NCBI GenBank assembly: GCA_963969365.1
Contig: OZ017751.1
Span: 682,001 to 746,000 of the forward strand
Source of the DNA: Asterochloris sp. CNOR1
Taxonomy: Eukaryota; Chlorophyta; Trebouxiophyceae; Trebouxiales; Trebouxiaceae
Length of the DNA: 64,000 nt
Direction: 5' to 3'
The notes under the pieces were generated by a model that saw nothing but the letters and a program-made list of their open reading frames with translations, had not been told where the DNA came from and made no database searches. The translations under genes were made by a program, and so were the position numbers. This document shows positions 59,464 through 64,000 of the stretch, piece by piece (the stretch's first letter is position 1; the number at the start of each line of letters is the position of its first letter).

Positions 59464-62190
59464 TCACCACTCCTCCTCTTCATCCCATTTGTCTGGGTCA
59501 GATCTGGTTCTATCAGACTTGGGACGCTGGCCAGGCGCGCCGCTGCTGGCCTTGACATCAGTTGCAGGCGGCAGGTCGCCGACCCTGCAGCGGGCAGGCA
59601 CCATGGAAATTGTGCAGGGACGAGCAGAGGATCCTGTGCAGAGGGCATCCGCCCGTGCCTGGATGCAGCCTGTGCCCACCTGCCATACATGGTGCCTGCC
59701 GTGTATGTGGCGCCCACAGGGAGGGCAGAGTGGCGGGCAGGGTACAGGTGCCCGCGGAAGTGGTACACAGCGCCACACAGGAGGCAGATCAAACCCCCCA
59801 GCACCCACAGCCTGCACACAGCATGAGTGCCAGCTCAACATCAGCAGCGCCGTGGCTTGCAGGCAGCTCAACATCAGATCAGCAAGCGAGGGCAGAAACT
59901 CACTGGCTGTGGCCACTCTTGCTGCTGGTGGGGTCAGTCTGAGCTGCAAAGCCAGGAGAACGATCTGCAGCATGCAAGCAGATGTCTGTGAGTGAAGAGG
60001 CAACATGGCTATTTGAAATGCGAAGAGGGGCAAAGAAAGACACCAGCCCTAACCTGAATCAGTCTTGGCAGAAGAGGCTGCCTGTTCTGTGGCTGACGCT
60101 GCCTCCTTGTCGTCAAAGCTGGTGTGCTGGCCCCAGGGATCACTCTTGCTGTTGGCAGCGGTCGTAGTGTGTTTGCCTGGGGTGGCAGAATCTGAGCTGT
60201 CATTGCCAGCAGTATAGGGCCAGTGTGCGCTGGCATCAACTGGAACAGGCTCATTGTCAAGGTCTCTAGAGCTGTCTGCTATGTCAGAGGGCACTGTGCG
60301 GGCGCTGGCGCGGCTGCCAGCTGATGCTGTGGTGCTGGGCAACAGGTCCTGCTCCTCTTCATCTGAGAGGGCGCTGGCGGACACTGTATGCTGAGCTGGG
60401 GACTGGCGTGGCTCTGCAGCACACAAGCTGCCCTCAAGCAGTCAGTGCAGCCCAGGCAGCTTCCCAGGTTTGACAGTGGCATTGAAAACAGTTTCACAGT
60501 CGTGCAGCAGGGAAGCTGTCCTCAGCAGCCAGTCTGGAGCCTAGACATCGTCATATACAAGGCTGTCAGTCTCCAAAACAGCCAGACTGCCTGCTTCACC
60601 TGATCAGCTGGCAGCCATCAAAGTCAGAGCTGCAGCACAGGCTTGCCTGTCTTTTTGGCAGTATGGCCGGTGGAGCTTCCGGCCCTGCCCACAGACTTCT
60701 CAGCAAGTAGCTCCTCAGCCAGCAGCGGCTCATCCTCCAGGTTGGCCTCTGCCAGCTCATCTTCAAAACCAAAGTCTGTCTCAGGCAGGGCCAGCTCTTC
60801 AGGGCCAGCCCCTGACAGGCTGCCCTGTCGCAATTGGTCAGCAGCTGCCGGGGAGTGCTCCTTGCTGCTGCTGGTGCGGGCACCACCGCCCACGAGGTGC
60901 TGCATAGCCTCAGATCTGCAGCTCCAGGAGCTCAGCTATGTCATGCGTGCTGGAAAGCAAACCAGCCAAACATGTGTGAGTGTCTTGTACCCTGCAGCAG
61001 GGCCAGAGGGAGCCAGCTGCTGTCATTGCAACTGCAGGACCAGCAACAGCTAAACCCAGCAACCACAGGTGCTTGCAGCAAGGCTTGCTGGGCTAAGCTG
61101 CCATCAGCACGGCTGTAGGCCTGATGATTGGAAAGCAAAACCCACTCGCGGTCAAAGGCTGAACCATTCTCCTCCTCTTCTGCCAGCTCCTCCATCTCTT
61201 CCTCTGCAGGCAGCCCAGAACGCCTGCCCTGGTTTAGCAGGAGCCATGATCTGACAAAGACACAAGCCAGCATCCACAGAACAGGATGTGCTTCAGCTGC
61301 CTTGCTGTGAGAAACACAGGGACAGATGAATGGCAGGTCTGCAAGCAAGCTTACGCCATGCCCAACCCGCAGACGTGCTGAGCGGCACTGGTACCTCCAT
61401 GGTGCTCAGTCGCCCGGCCCCAACTCCCCTTGCTGCCTGAACAAGCTCCCACCTTGCAGGACATCCATATCCTCTTCAGTCGCCTCTACCTCTGTTGCCT
61501 GCACATGGCCGGCAGACCCATACGTGTCAACCTCTAGGGCAGCAGCAGCCTCACTGGCTGCAACAGCAGCCTGTTCCGCCTCCTGGTCGGCAACGGCCGC
61601 GGCCTGTTCAGCAGCAGTGGCCTCAGCCAGGGCCTCATCTGCCTCAGTCTCTGCCGCCTCAGCTGCATCATCAGCAGCCCGCAGAGCTGAGGCTGTGCCA
61701 TGAGCAGCTTCCACTGCATCAGCAGCTTCCTCAGCAGCCTGAGCCTGGAGTTCTTTGTCCTCAAGCAGGGCGTCTGCTTCTTCGGCAGCCTCTTCCAGGG
61801 CGTCAGCCCTGGCTGCGGCCACCCTGGCCTGATGCTCGGCCTCATCCAATCCGATGACCTCCTGTGTGGTGCGAGTCGCGCTGCTGGTGCCAACCGCAGA
61901 ATGCCCAGGGGTGGCGCCTGCCTCAGAGCGGCCAGAGCCAGAGGCAGTGCCAAAGGCTGCGTGGTGGGGCACGTCTGGTGTGCGGACCGCGCCTTGCACT
62001 GCCTCCTCACCAGAGTGGTCGAAGCTGTGGTGGTCGACCTGGCCCAGCTTGTGCTTGCCTACCCTTGCCTCCCTGGGGAGTTTACTGTCCCCCACCACCC
62101 GCTCTGCTGTCTGCATAGTGTCAATGACGCCCCGGAGACGCTCGTTGTCCTCTGCATAGTCCTTTGCCAAAGGCACCTGCAGGTCGCAAG
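59464..62190 (-). CDS. unrecognised acidic membrane protein with Ala/Glu-rich coiled coil
   Basis: Provisional; could be two genes. Exons (minus, approximate): 62190-61461 begins VPLAKDYAEDNERLRGVIDT and runs into a long Ala/Glu-rich coiled coil (AEEADALLEDKELQAQAAEE). 61310-61070 has a likely membrane span (HPVLWMLACVFVRSWLLL) followed by an acidic stretch (LPAEEEMEELAEEEENG). 60925-60630 is acidic (EDELAEANLEDEPLLAEELL). 60426-60050 is Ser/Asp-rich. 59815-59770 is a second span (LWVLGGLICLLCGAVYHFRG). The last exon ends SDPDKWDEEEEW and stop. Frame openness, splice sites and composition support coding. No family was recognised. Upstream coding exons may exist to about 62.5 kb. Confidence 0.5.
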
Positions 62191-62479
62191 GCCAGCTTTG
62201 GCACTTCAGCAGGGTGGACCTCATCCTTTGAGATGAGCAGCTTGAGCAGATGTACAGGCCGTCTGAGCTGTGAGCTTGGCATGGGACGCAGCCCTCTCCT
62301 CTCACATGAAAAGACGGCTGACAGGCCCTGCTCAACCTGAGCCCTAGGAAAGACCGACCTGCTGGCCACTGCCTGCTTCAGCAATCTCGCCTGTGCCGCT
62401 GGCCCAAGTTTGCTGGTGTGCATGAGCACCCTCAACCAGGGAGCTGGGGTGAGGGTCCTCAACTGCAGGGGGAACAGGC

Positions 62480-63035
62480 TGCCAGTTCAGGCGCTTCCTT
62501 GCATTCCTTGGGGCTGCATCTTGTGTGGGTGAGGCAGCAGCATCACAGACCTATTTGCAGCAGAACCCGCGGCCCAGAACGGGCATCAACTGGTCTGTGA
62601 GAGGCAAAGCATGAAAACACCACGGCAGCTAAGCTGCAGCAGCCCAACAGCCTCATCTAGGCATTCCTGGAGACTCCGGCTGTTGATGCACAAAGAGGAA
62701 ACATTTGGTCAGAGGTTTGACCTGTCCCATGCAATGCATCTGCCTGCTGCCCTAGGAACACCCAGCTGCCTTCTGGATGATAGTGATGAGTGATGGTCTC
62801 AGCATTCATGGAACATTCAGGCAGCCGCTCATGTGGGCTTCATCTTGATGCAGCATATGGAGAAGAGCCAAGGGCTCAAACTTGTGATTGGCATGGCAGG
62901 CTTCACATCGGGGAATCAATTACCTTGACACTGAGTCAGAAGCATGAAATGCATGAAAAGCAACAAGGAGGGATTTGGCATTGCCTGGGTCTGATAAAAT
63001 GCTGAAACACTGATGTGCAGGTTGGCGTGCAGCTC
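62480..63035. other. region between the acidic membrane protein gene and UPRT
   Basis: No confident gene. On the minus strand near 62540-62410 a frame reads RNARKRLNWQPVPP and may be a 5' exon of the neighbouring gene. The rest, about 62.6-63.03 kb, shows only short frames and no splice-consistent exon. Confidence 0.3.
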
Positions 63036-64000
63036 CTAGTCATCACAGAAGAACCTGTTGCCAAACTCTGCAGGGGGCAGGAGACAGCGCATCAGAGGCA
63101 GGATGTTACAGGAGCTGCACCTGCTTGGCTTGCATGATTGAAAGTGGTAGACACGGGCAGCAGTCCAGCAGGCAGTGCAGCATATTATGACTCACCTCCC
63201 ACACCAGGGACAACCTGGAAGTTGTCCCCAATGCCTGTGTCGATCTCACTAGTGATGACGCGGACCCTTGGGTACTGCATCACAGCACGCCAGCCTAGAA
63301 GCCTTCCTTCTGGCAGCCAACATGGACAGGCAGTTCCAGGGTCCCGACAAAGTCAGGCAGCGGTGCCACCACATGCATCAGCAACCTTGCCAGGGATGGC
63401 CAGCAAAGCTGACAGCCAATGGCACCACGGCTGCCTCACCTCAGCACAGATCTTGTGGATGCCTTCAGGGGCAGCAATCAAACTAAGGAACAGTATTTTG
63501 TCCTCCTTGACACCCTTCTCCAGCAGAATCTGTAGGCAGGGCACAACTGCAACGGTGCACACAGCAATTGCAGCATGTCTGCCATGATGGGCACAGATCA
63601 AGCAGTATATGACCGCAATCATGGCTGCAGCCCAGGCAGCACACCTGCACAGATGGGTGCAGCCCTGGCAGAAAAAGCTGGTGGCAGCAGGTGGCGCCGC
63701 ACCTGGATGGCACGCGCAGCAGAGTTGCCGGTGGCCAGGATGGGGTCCATGAGCAGCACAAAGCGCTCGTGGATGTCATGGGGCAGCTTTTCGTACACCA
63801 GCTCCTGCTCCACAATGTGGTCCCCCAGGCGGCAGGACCCCGTGCGGCTGGGGTGGCCCTTGGCAATGTGGTTCAGCCCATCCAGCTCACGACGACTGGG
63901 GAGAGGCTTGTGCCTGCAGGCAGGGGCTGCAGTCAGCTACCAACCCCGCCAGCTGCCTGGGTGCATCCACCAGCGGCCGCTGCTGCAGCCTGGCCACAAT
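63036..64000 (-). CDS. UPP: uracil phosphoribosyltransferase (3' part; 5' end beyond the window)
   Basis: UPRT makes UMP from uracil and PRPP in pyrimidine salvage. Exons in view: 63913-63703, 63529-63440, 63274-63196 and 63067-63036, in phase, with a further exon probably running off the end at 64000. Marks: VYEKLPHDIHERFVLLMDP, then the PRPP loop DPILATGNSAARAI, FLSLIAAPEGIH, RVRVITSEIDTGI, VVPGVGEFGNRFF, then CDD and stop. It is like the UPRT domain of plant uridine kinase-like proteins and of stand-alone UPRTs. Whether a kinase domain precedes it cannot be seen here. The C-terminus is a few residues different from the usual GDRYFGT ending. Confidence 0.93.

Noticed and set aside
62410-62560. 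RNARKRLNWQPVPP as the start of a formin FH2 domain
   Set aside because: The resemblance is limited to a few residues around Trp and nothing downstream resembles FH2.

Overview
The window is nuclear DNA from a green alga (Chlorophyta, probably trebouxiophyte-like; genus not determined). The genes are split into many short exons. Almost every intron ends in (C)CTGCAG and most begin GTGAG or GTGGG. The background is rich in TGC/CAG, and the gene set is plant/algal: raffinose synthase family, plastid-type ATP/ADP carrier, Lu7TM protein, PRC2 EED/FIE. No rRNA, tRNA, CRISPR array, intact transposon or viral element was recognised.

Layout. 329-17854 (+) is one very long gene for a raffinose-synthase/SIP-type GH36 protein (20 exons, about 1190 aa). 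Its second intron (1145-6328) contains a complete gene on the opposite strand, the spindle-checkpoint protein MAD1 (6028-1434, 11 exons, about 768 aa). 20458-18161 (-) is a small secreted, Cys-rich, probably GPI-anchored protein. About 28.8-20.8 kb (-) is a large coiled-coil protein with Sfi1-like tryptophan repeats. 29475-33634 (+) is EED/FIE, the WD40 subunit of PRC2. Then six genes follow head to tail on the minus strand, in transcription order: plastid ATP/ADP translocase (53891-48781), ABTB1-like ankyrin/BTB protein (48750-45520), CDT1 (45233-42144), a small predicted plastid membrane protein with an in-frame TGA (41958-40438), ARF1 (40024-38442) and a Lu7TM/GOST membrane protein (about 38.08-33.75 kb). 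54317-56201 (+) is a LON substrate-binding-domain protein. 59297-56592 (-) and about 62.2-59.46 kb (-) are two unrecognised proteins, and the 3' part of a uracil phosphoribosyltransferase (63036 to beyond 64000, -) closes the window.

The gene models for RFS, MAD1, EED, ARF1, CDT1, ABTB1, ATP/ADP carrier, LON, UPRT and the GPI protein were built by hand. Exon phases fit across all junctions described as such, and joined exons reproduce conserved family segments. Five introns have GC-AG rather than GT-AG ends.

The most unusual feature is repeated in several genes. Introns hold tandem, decayed copies of the neighbouring exon edge together with its splice site, in steps of roughly 30-190 bp. They range from a perfect 29-bp duplication in ABTB1 to badly eroded copies in RFS and EED. 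This suggests that introns here grow, and perhaps arise, by duplications that span exon-intron junctions.
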